Source: Venturia oleaginea
Lineage: Eukaryota > Ascomycota > Dothideomycetes > Venturiales > Venturiaceae
DNA length: 64,000 bases
Assembly: GCA_013176395.1 (NCBI GenBank)
Contig: JABMLP010000041.1
Location: 1 to 64,000 of the forward strand
Direction of reading: 5' to 3'
The number at the start of each line of letters is the position of its first letter. The first letter of the stretch is position 1. Shown in pieces: positions 20,350-31,665 of the stretch. The translations under genes were made by a program, and so were the position numbers. The notes beneath the pieces were generated by a model. It worked only from the letters and a program-made list of their open reading frames with translations, was not told where the DNA came from and did not search any database.

Positions 20350-21710
20350 TGCTGATAGCCATAACCATAGTTCTTTTAACTACGTGCTCCCGTCAAGAAT
20401 GCCGAATAACCATGGATCCTTTCCACCAAAGGCTATCATTCCTTCTCTCTTCAGTTCCAAACAAAAAGTTGCTAGACACCCAGCTGACCAGGAGAGCCAT
20501 ATACCACCGGCCCAGACAGCCTACGTCCAATCCACGCCCTTCTCATACACAAATTTCCTCGCCTCGTCCTCAGGCGCCCAGTATTACACCGAAGCTTGAG
20601 CAACCACATCCTCGAGGCCTCCTATTTCTCTGCTCCATTACCTTGTCCTAGGTGGTATCTCGAGCCTCGTACCCCCTCTTCGCGCGTCAAATGGTGCAGG
20701 CGAATCGGATGTATGGTCTCCCGTCGATGTCAGGTGAGAAGGGATTCAACCAGTCCTCCTTTTTCGCACCGCCAAAGATCTCTCCTCCACACCTGCAGCG
20801 ACCCCCATCAGCTCTCTAACAATCGATTTCCTCCAGGTTTGCACCTCTTGTGATGGTGTTCCTCCAATTCTTTACTTCAAACATCGAATTCATCGGTCCG
20901 TCAGCTGGCGATTTTGCTTCAGCGAAATGACAACCAAGAATCGCACAAAGGACTGATACCATGGCCGGCCCTTGCAGAAATTCATCATTGTCATGCGCTT
21001 GAGTCCAGGGATTTCGTGGTGATCGATCTGAGAGTGGGTTGATCCAGCCTGCGCCGAAGAAGTCCTCGTCGCCGTATCTGGTACCTTGATGCGGCGCGAG
21101 AGTAGCCGATGTGGAAGGTGGTCTAGGCACAGAAGAGACGATGGCTTAAAAACTTGCCGACGCCTCGTTGAGCCACTCTTGAGATAATAGCCACTATCTT
21201 AGGACTTTCCCGCCATAAAGTTTCCTGCTTAACATAGTCATCGGCAGATCCCCTCCCATTTCTTTCGAGACAACCCGAGAAGAGAAAATTCTACCCAGTC
21301 AGATCTATGAGTTCAACCCTGTTTTAGAAGTTGGTATGTCACTCACTGGGTGCTATATAGGGACCAACTGACTCAAATATTGAGTGCTCGATGCTTTTTG
21401 CTCGAACTTGTTCGTGTGAGTGCAGTTTGCGTTGAACCGTTCAAACAGGCCGCCTCGTTCGACCTGGATATTGTAGAGGACTTGCTATTGCCATCGATTG
21501 GCACGCCTCGATGGGATTGCCATGGAGATCCCTGATCTCTGCCTCAGTAAGGAAGTACCGGCACTCGAGACACGCTCTTTTATGATTTGGTAGATATAAA
21601 TCAACGCGCTTGTTGTTGTCTTTCGGCTCCATTATGACAAGAGTAACGCCATTGATCTCCTGCGGGCGTTGTCCGAAGTCCTTGTCAGCTTTGTTCAAGA
21701 ACGGGTCCAT
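20350..21710 (-). pseudogene. Decayed or multi-exon hypothetical gene
   Basis: Three coding-like blocks occur on the minus strand. Block 1 starts at ATG 21710 (MDPFLNKADKDFGQRPQE, LVIMEPKDNNKRVDLYLPNH, ACLECRYFLTEAEIRDLHGN). Block 2 lies at 21120-20816 (DEDFFGAGWINPLSDRSPRN, GPAMVSVLCAILGCHFAEAK). Block 3 lies at about 20790-20350 (GEIFGGAKKEDWLNPFSPDI; then WAPEDEARKFVYEKGVDWT, a TAG, and AVWAGGIWLSWSAGCLATFC). Phrases such as GAGWINPLS and EDWLNPFSP suggest an internal repeat. No clean splice path joins the blocks, and the TAG in block 3 points to decay. The family is not recognised. Confidence 0.35.
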
Positions 21711-23133
21711 CAACGATAGCTGAACATCGGTCTGGCCTCGATACGGTATTGTTCAATTTCTCAGTACTATTCTTCGGCTTTCAGTGCTGGTATTCTGCGT
21801 CTGTGTAGGATGTTGTAGTGCTTCCACATATCTTGGTGCGTATGTGCAAAAGGGGAAGACGGCGATATTCCAGCAGGCAATCCAAATGAGGAGGTGATTA
21901 TGAAGTCGTCGAGAGTCATCAGGTCATTGACGTGCAATGCCCACTCGAGGTTGACCTCGGTGCTAGAACAGGTCTTAAAGATTGGCTCGGAGGAGGTAGA
22001 TGCTTATAATATGCGCTGAGAGAAGTCGAAGGACAAGACGGTGTGATGCTCGAACCCGAGGGACAGGACGTTTTGATGGATTTGATGGGGTAAGTAGGAG
22101 TGGTCGTTTTCACGGTGGAGAGATTTGGGCAAGGGATTCTAAGGGAAGTGGTAATGTGGACGAATTCTAAGGGAAGAGTAACGGGTGCTTCTTTTACATC
22201 AGATATAATTAAAAGAGTTGGAAGTCCGGAAGGTGGAAGTTAATATTCGTATTTTCGGCCGGCGAACTACGAAGATCCCGCAATTGACGATAATCCACCT
22301 CAAGATACGAGTTAACAGTCAATTCAACACGCGATATCCTACCGGATCAAGCAGCATTATTCGTAGTAAGTACAACCTCTCTCGCCTCATAAACACATTC
22401 AATCACAGCGAAACACTCACTAGAAAAGAAAAAGGGGGTATCTCATTCATCACCAAATAAAAGCCATCCCAACCACAATAACCATCAGCTCGAACAACAA
22501 AACTGATCAGAGACAAGACAAGCAACACGATGAGCCCCAGCCATTTCCGGCCGGGCCTCCTAACATCGGCGCCATCCAGCGTAGCCCAAATAATGGTCCA
22601 GATATGCCGAATTGCTGAGAAACGTCCCCAGCCCAAACTCCAAACCGCAATAGAAAGAAGAGAGCGCCGACAATGAAAACTTTTTGCTATCGGCCGTCAG
22701 TCTATAGTACCGCTCCAGTTCCATACACAATATTGTACCGCTCCAATCTCACACGCAATATAGCCCCGCCCCGCCCCGCCCCGCTCCACAGACACACTAA
22801 TACCACCCCAACCCCCAGAGAACGGCACATCAAATGGTCCAGATATGCGATCTGGACACGCAAGGAGGAGGAGGAGGTATTGTTGAAGGCAGCGCAGAAA
22901 GGTCGACTGGATAACAGTTGGCAGGTACCGTGGTTTTGGCTTTGTGGCAGCCTCAACCATGGTGGCTTTTTGGGAGCCCTGCCCTTTGGCTTTTTGAGAG
23001 CCTTGCCCTTATTTTTGCTCGTTGACTGCAGATTTTAGCGTTAGTCGTCAGTCAAGGTGAGTAACGAGTAGACTATTCATCGTCCACAGCCTCAAAAGAT
23101 GAAGTCTTTGGATTATATGATGGTCAAGGGTAG
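21711..23133. other. Non-coding stretch with a G-quadruplex-type motif
   Basis: No gene is supported. A minus-strand frame at 22403-22636 contains a hydrophobic run (WLGLIVLLVLSLISFVV) but has no ATG before it. At 22764-22782 the minus strand has four GGGG runs separated by single C residues, and an ACCGCTCCA...ATATTGT segment of about 28 bp is repeated next to it (22710-22760). Confidence 0.45.
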
Positions 23134-23544
23134 TTAAGTAGAATTTTGGATGAAACGCTTACGCAAAACACTCCCCAACTCTTCCTCCAAGTTAATCTGC
23201 TCCTGTCTATCAATCTCGTCCATCGCCACCCCATCCTCCTCCGAATAAGCCGCAGTGCGGCGATACTGTTGGGCCCTGCCCAGGTAGTATCGAGCACGCT
23301 CTGCTCGCTTGTCGGCGACGAGGAGGAGGTGCTCAATCTGCGCGTGGAGCCGCTCCTCTCGTTGCTCAGAGGCCCAAACCTCTACCTTTCTAGTGGCCTC
23401 TTCGGCAGCGATGACCACCTTGAGGCGGGCAGTCTCCCCTCTCTCTTGGGGGAGGAGGGCGGTGGTTGCTATGGCGGCGAGGGCGGCCTTGTCTTTCTCT
23501 GCTCTCTTGGCGGAAGAGGTGAAGAGGGAGCGCAGGAAAGACAT
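23134..23544 (-). CDS. Small helical hypothetical protein (136 aa)
   Basis: ATG 23544 to stop 23134. The sequence is almost wholly helical and charged: SSAKRAEKDKAALAAIATTA, VVIAAEEATRKVEVWASEQR, EERLHAQIEHLLLVADKRAE, RARYYLGRAQQYRRTAAYSE. A coiled coil over residues ~35-95 is likely. A TATAAAG lies about 60 bp upstream on the same strand, followed by a C/T-rich leader, which supports this strand over the overlapping plus-strand frame. Its upstream region has a short direct repeat (GTTGTGGCGTG). No signal peptide or known motif is seen; the function is unknown. Confidence 0.6.
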   Translation of the reverse strand: MSFLRSLFTSSAKRAEKDKAALAAIATTALLPQERGETARLKVVIAAEEATRKVEVWASEQREERLHAQIEHLLLVADKRAERARYYLGRAQQYRRTAAYSEEDGVAMDEIDRQEQINLEEELGSVLRKRFIQNST

Positions 23545-24074
23545 TTTGAGTTGTGGCGTGGTGCCGAGGGAGGTGAAAGCGAAGCGGCGAGAGAAGAGTG
23601 ATCTTTATAGTTGTGGCGTGATGCCGGAGAATGGTTAGGGGCATACGTTGATGAAGATGTCGGTGCGAGAGAAGCGAGGAAACAGGAGAGAAATGTGGTG
23701 GTGATGGTGCTGAATGTTGTGGCTTGAGGTGAAAATTTGGGAGGGGGTTTGTGGGAGGTATGGAGGGAGGTTATGTTATGGGGCGTGATAGGAAGTAAAC
23801 AATGACATGGGAATTGGGCAATTCGGATCCATGGGAGTCGATTGATAGGCAGCCTCGTAGTCTTATGGCTCCTTCCAGTCTAGTTTCCTCAAGTATAGAA
23901 TAGGGAATACACCCTCCCACACTTGATCTCATTGTTAATAGCATACGCCCTCAATGCTAACTGTGAATGCCCAAAAGGGAGTTGTCCGAGCACTGTGTTG
24001 CTGCGATCAGCATATATACAAACATATCCAATTTCTCACTCAAGGGCCCGTGGAGCAGCGTCACACAACCGCTG
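23545..24074. other. Upstream region of the small helical gene, no gene seen
   Basis: G-rich (GGGAGGGGGTTTGTGGGAGG) on the plus strand near 23740, otherwise featureless. Confidence 0.4.
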
Positions 24075-25400
24075 GCATTCTGTCAGGTGGAAATAGTGGG
24101 GTGTTCATGATGACTATGAAAATGATGATGTTCAGGTTCCCTCCGAATCTTACCTGGTTTGCCTATAAAGTGAGGTCGTCGAGGACCCGGGCGATCCTAT
24201 CTTTTTGCTGTGTTGCAGGGAGTCTCCTTCATCTCTACTTTGGCCCAATTTTAATCCAATGAAAGAATGCAGTGAACACGGAGCGTAGATAATTGACCTC
24301 CGGTGGTCTCAAACTGCACTGAGTAGGAAAAAGGTTTCTCTGAGTCTAGCCAAGATATCTTGATCGAGAGCTCCGGTCAATTCAATCTTGACTACGAAAG
24401 TCTTGCGAATTGAACGAAGTAAGCCCGATTAATCTGCCATCAGATCTGACCCAGCCCGAGTCCGACAAATCGCTGGGCCAACCTAATTCGACGTCGCCAT
24501 TTGAACTTATTTGCGAGGTGAGCCCGATAGATTGTATCCAAGACTCGAATTTCACAACACAACAGGCGGATTTCTAGCAATACGCCGTAGAATTGTGGGC
24601 GGCACTTCAAATCATGAGTCTCATGTGGTAACCAATCTGACAAGGCGGGTTGTTCGATAGCCCAGGCGAGTCCATTCTTCATGTCAATTCTTTTTATTTC
24701 TCATCTCTCGAGTGTCGCTATGGTTCTGGGCTGTATATCATTGAGTTATTGTGAAAATCGCAGCATAGGGTGCGGCGGGATAGCGTAACGGCGCAGGCAT
24801 TCTGCTATGTGGGGGGGTCAATTTGAAACTTGGCAAGGTTTCCTCTGGGCTTTGACCAATTTACCTGAAGGTGGTTGTTCGATGGCCCGGGGCAACCATA
24901 CTTTTTGCGCTCTCAGTCTTTGTTGTTACGATATGTATCAAGAATTTTGCTTCCAAGGGCGCCTAGGTTAGCGGCCAAGAGCCGCAGGCATTCTGCCATT
25001 GAAAGACTCGAAAGGGGATAGATGACAACGCCGATCAAATGAGAGGAAAGATCATCAAGCTTTTCTCTAGGCTCGCCCAATTTGCCTAAGAAGTTTCGTA
25101 CGAGGGCCCGGTGCGATTCCTTCTTTTTTGTCTTCACTCTTTCTGTAAAGTTCAGCGTCAAATATGATTGTTAAGTTGCCGGAATCTGGCATCAAGGGCG
25201 CGTGGGGTAGTTGCCAAAAACCATAGGCATTCTTCCATGATGGAACAGACGTGCAATGGCGAGAAAAAGTTTCCTCCAGGTTCCACCCGGTTTGCCTAGA
25301 GAATATGACTAGTCGTGCCAGGGCCCGGTGCAGTTCATTCTTCTTGCCATCTTTCAGCTCATTGCCTCGTTATTTCCAATTGGAAGCCTCGTCATCTGCT
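24075..25400 (-). repeat. Degenerate tandem units of ~200-240 bp
   Basis: An ordered set of short anchors recurs: GGCATTCTGCCA-like, then TTTGCCTA, then GGGCCCGGTGC/GACCCGGGCG, then ATTCTT or a T-rich run. It is found from about 24075, 24795, 24990 and 25226. On the minus strand several units give related peptides, for example HRALVRNFLGKLGEPREKLD and HRALARLVIFSRQTGWNLEE, each followed at a similar distance by a Leu/Ala-rich segment (AECLRLLAANLGALGSKILD). This may be an ancient repeated exon or a decayed repeat protein gene. Confidence 0.4.
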
Positions 25401-26938
25401 CGAACCTATTGAGCGGTGGCGAAGCGAAAAAGAATTGGGGCAGATTCGAACAGGCATCCAAACAATCTTCCATGTTTCTTGACAATGCAAGCCCACGATG
25501 AGGTTTCGGGGCGATGAAAATTTCGACTTGAGGGCCGATCAGTGAGATTCATTTTTACTGACAGTATAATGTTGCAAGACCGCATGGTCACCTCGTTGCA
25601 GACCTTAAGTCACCATGCGCAAAAAAGTGAGCTGTCCATACTGGGTAGTGCAGTCTAACCAGAGGCTCAATCCAGCCGTGATGTTTCATCGACAATGCCA
25701 GGAACAAAACGAGCAAAGAACATTGGAAAAAGGCACTCATCCAAGCAAGGAGCTCGTATCAAGATCTACTTGAAGACAGAAGAAGTGAGAAATGGTTGAC
25801 CAAAGACGATGAAATTGAGAAGAAAAAGGAGATGGGATAGGAAAGCAGAGCTCCAATGATAAGGTGTTATGCGATGATATTCCCGAGATGTGCGAGATAA
25901 CGATGCAATAATGGCAATGAAGACGGCCTTGTAATGTGTGAGATAGCCCCGGGGACGGAAGTGTAGGAGTAAAATGCGTTTCGGGTTTGGAGGTGGGGCA
26001 GGGAACCAACGGGGAAGGGCCGCGGAGGCAGGTATCGGAGGTTTACCAGCAGAATCTCAACCGCTGAGCTTGTTAGGGTAGTCTCCAGGGCTGTTGGATC
26101 GTGATAGGAGTTGGAGGAGGGCAGGAACATGTATCGCAGGATGGAAATTTGACCGGATGCCACAGAATGCTCGTCGTACATGGCAAATGGGAGGGGGAGA
26201 AGGTGCGCAGGTCGAGAGGAGTTCCTAGATGGATTAGCAGTAAGTTGGAAAGGGCAGGTCACTATGCAAAGGGCGCTCAGGAAGACATCGATGAAGTGAG
26301 AGGGGTGGTGGTTGTTGCTGTTGAAAGTGAGTAATGCCCGAGATTTTCACCACCCGGAAATCGTGTTGCGCCTTCCAAAGACGCCAGAAACCCTTGGGAA
26401 TCTTTTCTGTAGCTTCAAAACAACAATTCGGAGTTGTAGATAGAGTCATAAAGTGATAGGTGGTGCTGTGGTCGGGGGGTTGGTTATGTTGTGAAGTTTT
26501 TGAGTTTGACAAACCACCGAGGTTTTGCGCCACGGACCGTGATATTCTGGGTTACACAATGCTTTTGTTGGACGTTCTACTTGCCCTGAAATGAGACTTC
26601 AAAACTGCCACAGAGATTCGTATTTGCTATGCAAAATGTCTCGCCAATTTCTCTACATCCTCAATATCCACCCGAGCCGCTTTCATACGCATTTGGTAGA
26701 CTCTGTACGATGTCTGCAACACCCAGATCGGCGAATAGGGACGATGCTACAAGACAAACGAGTCTGCGATCAAATGTTAGTTAGCATCTCTTAACGCTCT
26801 CTCGTTTGATCTGACATACCTTCTGACCCGACCGCCCCTTGCGACATGGCAAAAATTCTTCCGCTAAATCTAGCCGTCCTTTGAAAGCTAGATCACAGAG
26901 AGTGTATCCCGAATATAGACAGCCTCCGCTGCGGCTTG
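25401..26938. other. No firm gene
   Basis: A 131-codon minus-strand frame (25867-26262) contains protein-like segments (AVEILLVNLRYLPPRPFPVG) but lacks an ATG near its start and any recognisable domain; it may be an exon. The remainder shows only short frames. Confidence 0.35.
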
Positions 26939-27583
26939 ATGGACCTGGAGGATGGAGATAGAGATGGCAAACTCACCGTGCAGCAACAGCAACCATGCAG
27001 CGTCCTGCACGTCTCATTCGGCGATCCCAGCCCGTCGCGCCTCGAAGTCCAATCTCATTCCGTCGACCTACACCATTGTCAATCGCCATTGACCTCCAGC
27101 TTGACCAGCAATAGTACTTACGACAGTCCTTGTACCCGAACGAACCTTCCCGAGGTCTCAAGCCCCCTTCCTGCCATTACCCTCTGCGTGGAGAAATCCT
27201 TTCCTTTGAAGCTCCGTGTCTACAACTCCATCCAGCGACCTTCCTACCCAGCCGAAACCTCCCAGAGCATCTAAAGGAACACCATCCGGTTCAAAGACGC
27301 CTCCGATGACTTCCATATCTTAGACTGCGTTCCTTCCTCCGAGGCGTTCTACCCGCCAGCTTCAACAAGCCCCGTTACAGACCTCGGCATTCCATCGCCG
27401 GACTTCTCATATGCTGCTGCAAAGCAGTTAAGAGCGATGACGGATACACCGCATGCGCAAGAGAAAAGCCCTTACTTGGATCGGATATTCTCCCATCGCA
27501 ACTGCTCGGGAGTTCCAGCCAGCGAGACATCTTGGCATGGCGATATACTCCAGGTACAGACGACTACGGAGCACGGTGTATGA
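26939..27583 (+). pseudogene. Hypothetical frame with one TAA
   Basis: ATG 26939 opens 111 codons to a TAA at 27272-27274, and the same frame then stays open to a TGA at 27581. The second part (NTIRFKDASDDFHILDCVPS, PVTDLGIPSPDFSYAAAKQL, LDRIFSHRNCSGVPASETSW) looks more protein-like than the first. A CAA-to-TAA change or an unrecognised intron would explain the break. The product is unknown, and a chance open frame cannot be excluded. Confidence 0.3.
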
Positions 27584-28904
27584 GATATCCAATGGGTGCA
27601 TTGAAGTCAGATATCCCCTGTTGAGCATATGCAGCGCAGAGTATTGAATTCAGCGCATCTAATGCGTGTATCATACTCCATGCTCTAGCGTCGTCTGTAT
27701 CTTGACGAACTCGGCATGACTGTTCGCTTGCGGCACAACCCAACTACTTCCCATCGTGCCCCAAGATGATGGATGCTTGCAGCGCGAAGCGGAAGCGACG
27801 GAGGCAAATATTCGAAACCAAAACAAGTGGTCTACGACATCGCGACTTAGGTGATCAGGCCAATGCGAAATTATAGGAAATGTCTTTCTGTGCCCCGTCG
27901 CAATCTACTCAAGGTTTGAAGATTAACCCAATCTGAACGAGAATTCATATCGTCTCCTCTCTGGCAACAAAGGAGATGGCAATGCTGTAGCGCAACCAGA
28001 TCTGGACAACGCCAGCGCTTGGGTGCTTCCATAAATTGAACGAAGCACACTCATTACATTGCATAAGCTTATGCAACAAGCTGAATTCAGCCTTGTCGAC
28101 AAGTCTCTCCCATATCATCACAGACTCGCTCGAGCCTTGGCAGAAACTAGCCGGGAGAGCAGGAAGAGCGCCGTGATGATCGGCGTGTCTTGTGTCTGGG
28201 ATTGAAGCCTTGGAAAAAATCTCTTAATTCGTCTCAATTCCGTGGAAAAATGCTTGTGATCTCTCCATATGCCAAACGAGAACACACGGAATATACGGAT
28301 TCAGTGCGACAAAGCTAGGCCGAACCCATGGGCCACCTGCAATCCGATCAAAAGGCCTTCGACGAAATGGGAGAAGGAAACCAAGCCAATCAAGGAAAGG
28401 TTGGCTTGCACGAACCAGGACAGTACAATCCCAGCGTGAGTGCTCCTTGCCCATGAAGAACAGGTTGTCTACACGCACTAATGATTCATAACATTTCGAA
28501 ATGTCCTATATATACCTCGACAGGCATTGATTGATCGGGTGCACGGCAAAGCATCCACCCTGAACTAGACTCGAGTTCAGCCAGATCTCACTGAAGCATC
28601 CGACAAACTGTGAACGATGAATCGTGGGAAGCAACTCGATTGAGAAAGAGCATGGAAAGCTCGACTTCAATCAGATTGACTACTCACCAACATCTCATGC
28701 CTGTTGAAAATCCAGGCTTATACAGCTTTAAAATAAGCTTTGATGACAGCAGAGGCGCGAGTTCCGCTTTGTCTGAGGAAAAAGAAGGAACGACGTGACA
28801 GATAGAAGAAGAGCTTGGAGAGACCAATTTCGCTATTGAAAAAGATGGAGAGATGATGCATTGAATGCTTTGCCTGTATGTCTCCCCCATGAAAGAGGCT
28901 GCTT
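27584..28904. other. No gene seen
   Basis: Short frames only; no splice-consistent reading, no repeat of note. Confidence 0.4.
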
Positions 28905-29720
28905 GACTTCTGGTTGAGGTCCTGAGTACCTCCGGATCTTAAGGAGCCTTGGTCGTTGAAGTTTTGATAAGAGTCGAAGCATTAGAGTGTTGAAATTGGG
29001 GAACGAAAAAGAGCCAGGAGAAGAGAATTGGAGCGGCTTGAAGGTCTGTTGAAATTTTGACTACATGCTGGAATTGTGACTACCTGCAGACCCGGAGCAG
29101 TTTTGACCAAGGAAGAGTAATCAAGAATCGCGAGAAATGGGCAGTGAAGAAGAGTCTGGGAAACCCCCTCGAAGCTGCTCGAATATCTGTTGAGGTCCTG
29201 AGCGCCTGCAGACTTGAAGCGGCCTCGATAACAGGAATTCGGCGTGCTTGAAAAGAGGCCAGCGGATGGAATCGTGGAGTGAAAAAGCATGGGCATTGTG
29301 AGAGATGAATGGTACCTTTGGAATTCCTTGCTAACAAGAGCTGTCCGCATACTGTTGAGGTCCTGAGTACCTGCAGACTTCGAGCAGCTTGGAGTCTGCA
29401 TTCTTCGGAAAAGATGGCCTATGGCGAAGGCTCTTTGAAAAGAATCGTCGGCGACAAAGAGCAAAACAGCATGGCCAATGTGAAACTTGAGGAGCATTGT
29501 CCAACTGTCCAACAATAAGAGAAGGAGCCCTCATCACTGCTGAGGTCCTGAGTACCTGCAGTATCTGTGCGGGTTTCTCTTGCTGATGCCTATAAGCTAC
29601 AGTGCCGAATTTATCGAGTATGAAAGTCGCGAGGTACTTGGAGACAGAAAAGAGCTGGAAGATATTGTCTGGTTCTGAAATATCATTGAGGGGTCTTGAG
29701 TACTCGATGTGACTATCGTA
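28905..29720 (-). repeat. Degenerate repeat around GAGGTCCTGAGTACCTGCAG, spacing 135-186 bp
   Basis: The phrase TTGAGGTCCTGAGTACCTGC recurs with changes at about 28914, 29049 (strongly diverged), 29188, 29354, 29540 and 29694. Each is followed by a G/A-rich segment ending in GAGCAGCTTG or GAAGCGGCCTC. On the minus strand it reads as a repeated peptide of the type LLEVCRYSGPQQ. The repeat overlaps the end of the next gene. Confidence 0.5.
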
Positions 29721-30017
29721 CATCTGAAGAGCAACCCGAGCACTGTGATTCGCCTCACTCAATTTGAAGGCGCGAATAGTAATAGAAGGCCTTGAGCTCG
29801 CGAAGATGCCGGTTTTGATCTGCCAGGAAACCAGCGCACCTCCAAATGATATACCGGTTTGCAGAATGTTTGCAAAGACCTGTATGTCCAAGCCACATTT
29901 CCTTGCAAGGTTCTCGCCATCAGAGTATGCCCGCCATATCGAGACAAACTCCAGTGTCCAGTCCAGCCGACGGCGGTAAAGGATCCAAGTCTTGAACATC
30001 AAGCTCCCTTTCTCCAT
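29331..30017 (-). CDS. Hypothetical protein (228 aa) running into a repeat array
   Basis: ATG 30017 to stop 29331. The first ~150 residues look like a genuine globular protein (MFKTWILYRRRLDWTLEFVS, ARKCGLDIQVFANILQTGIS, IFQLFSVSKYLATFILDKFG). The C-terminal third is low-quality sequence encoded by the degenerate repeat (FFSKSLRHRPSFPKNADSKL, LEVCRYSGPQQ), so the true end may be earlier or spliced away. No signal peptide, membrane span or catalytic motif is recognised. The gene could be truncated by the repeat array. Confidence 0.4.
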   Translation of the reverse strand: MEKGSLMFKTWILYRRRLDWTLEFVSIWRAYSDGENLARKCGLDIQVFANILQTGISFGGALVSWQIKTGIFASSRPSITIRAFKLSEANHSARVALQMYDSHIEYSRPLNDISEPDNIFQLFSVSKYLATFILDKFGTVAYRHQQEKPAQILQVLRTSAVMRAPSLIVGQLDNAPQVSHWPCCFALCRRRFFSKSLRHRPSFPKNADSKLLEVCRYSGPQQYADSSC

Positions 30018-31429
30018 TCTGATGCGTTGCGTCCCTCAATTGTTGGTACGCTCGTTCTCTCGACAATTGTTGCTTCTTGTACCAGTTACGATCGTCCTGC
30101 TCGCGGTCCTGATTTCGGAATCCTCAATCAACCTGTATTGAGCGCGCGTATCGAATGGCTCTTTGAGCAGTCGTGTATCCAATGACCTTTCCAGGTCCTG
30201 AAGTCACTGTGACTCTGGTGTCCTGTACATCCGCTTCTTTCTTCTCAATGACCCACGGCATTCTGCCAATATCTGGTCAATCGATCGTGGTATGGAGGGT
30301 CGAAGCAATCGTCTTGCAGATTATGAAGTCGTTCGCAGATGAGAGGAGGTGGTACGATGTTGCGATTCAGTAATGGTTGAAGGCGTTGGCTTGGAAATAG
30401 CTGTGCTGCGCGTTGCTAGAGTAAATTGGTCGAAATCATGAGCTGGACGCTGTTGCTGAAGTTATCTATGCGCACGAATGTGTTTGCGCTCAAGGGTGTG
30501 ATGTTGAGAAGTCGACTGCAAAACACTAAATTTGAGCCGAGCAGCTGCTCTAGAACGACCTCCAGTCTGATTGCCGCTGGGAAGTTATGGCGAACGTTGG
30601 TGGAAGTTCTGGTATTGGACATACCTTATGTCTGCAGATCTTGTCAGCGTGCTGTCACTCCAGCTATGAATGGCGATGGAGATGCATGGACGACTATTCG
30701 CAAACTCGGGATTCCGATTTTGAAGCTGTGACACACGAATGGGCTGCCCACATTCTCAAGGCGGTCCTAGGGAGGCAACGTTTCTTCCACTTGGTCTGGA
30801 GCTCATCAATTGCCCATGACGATTGCGAGATTAGACCTCAACACGGCACCGGAGTGGTCAGCAAGTTCACAGAATAAGTCTCGCACTCAAATGGCACAAG
30901 CACAGTATCAGGATTAAAAGGAGTCAATTGGGAGCATCAAGCTATCTGAACACTTCACACTGTCATCAAGGCTACTACCTGCCGCCAACACCTTAACACT
31001 TCAGTGACAACTTAACTGCAGAAACCAATGTAGAAGAAGCAGCGGGAAAAGAAGACCTTGTTGAGCTTGAGTCTAGTTTGATGTGAACGTTGTTGATGAA
31101 AGACTCGCGTCGTTCCCGAGTCCTCGGTGGGGTGATGGCGTCGGATCCAGCTGGCGATGAAGTGTCCAATCCAGCTGCGGTGCCAGATGCGTGACTCTAA
31201 TCGATATCTACCATTGTTGCCACTAAGGTTCTGCGACGACGAGGTGGAGCTGCTACACCTGAAGCGATGCCAACGACCTCATCGACCTTGGCAGCGATTG
31301 ACATGTAGTTCTCCATGGTCTCCGTGTCACCATTGCCTTACATGGGACTTGAGTGCATGACTTTCATGGACTACCCAAGGAGATTGCTATCCAAGCTGAC
31401 TGGTAACAAGTTGATGCCGGCTGTGGAGT
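30018..31429. other. No firm gene
   Basis: Plus-strand pieces at 30040-30180 and 30426-30650 have protein-like composition but are in different frames with no clear splice sites. They may be remains of a gene; nothing is claimed. Confidence 0.35.
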
Positions 31430-31665
31430 AGATAGTGGGAAGCTGGACAATGTTAGCTTGGTCTTTGGATGCTGGAGTGATCTTCAACTCACGGCTCGCT
31501 CATCATCTTCCGCAACGCCTTCATGGTGTGACCAGGCGAAGCAGAGAGAGGGAAGCTGAACGGTGTTAATTTTGGTCATTGGATGTCAGAATCATAGTCC
31601 ATTCACGGCTCGCTCATCATCTTCTGCAACGTCTTCACGGTGTGGCTGATTGAGATTGGCTGTGA
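31430..31665 (-). repeat. Duplicated exon-plus-intron unit, 114-bp period
   Basis: On the minus strand a segment CACACCRTGAAGRCGTTGC followed by AGAAGATGATGAGCGAGCC occurs twice, 114 bp apart. Each copy runs straight into a donor-like GTGAATGG or GTGAGTTG, then a branch-like TTAAC or CTAAC and an acceptor TTCAG or TCCAG followed by CTTCCC. The coding reading is (G/D)VAEDDERAV in both. It looks like tandem duplication of one short exon with its intron; the host gene is not identifiable. Confidence 0.45.

Noticed and set aside
22403..22636. Small membrane protein with a hydrophobic helix
   Set aside because: No in-frame ATG precedes the hydrophobic run and there are no splice signals.
23146..23601. 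151-codon plus-strand frame
   Set aside because: It is antisense to the charged helical protein at 23134-23544, which has a proper ATG and an upstream TATA; the plus reading is G/L/S-rich shadow.
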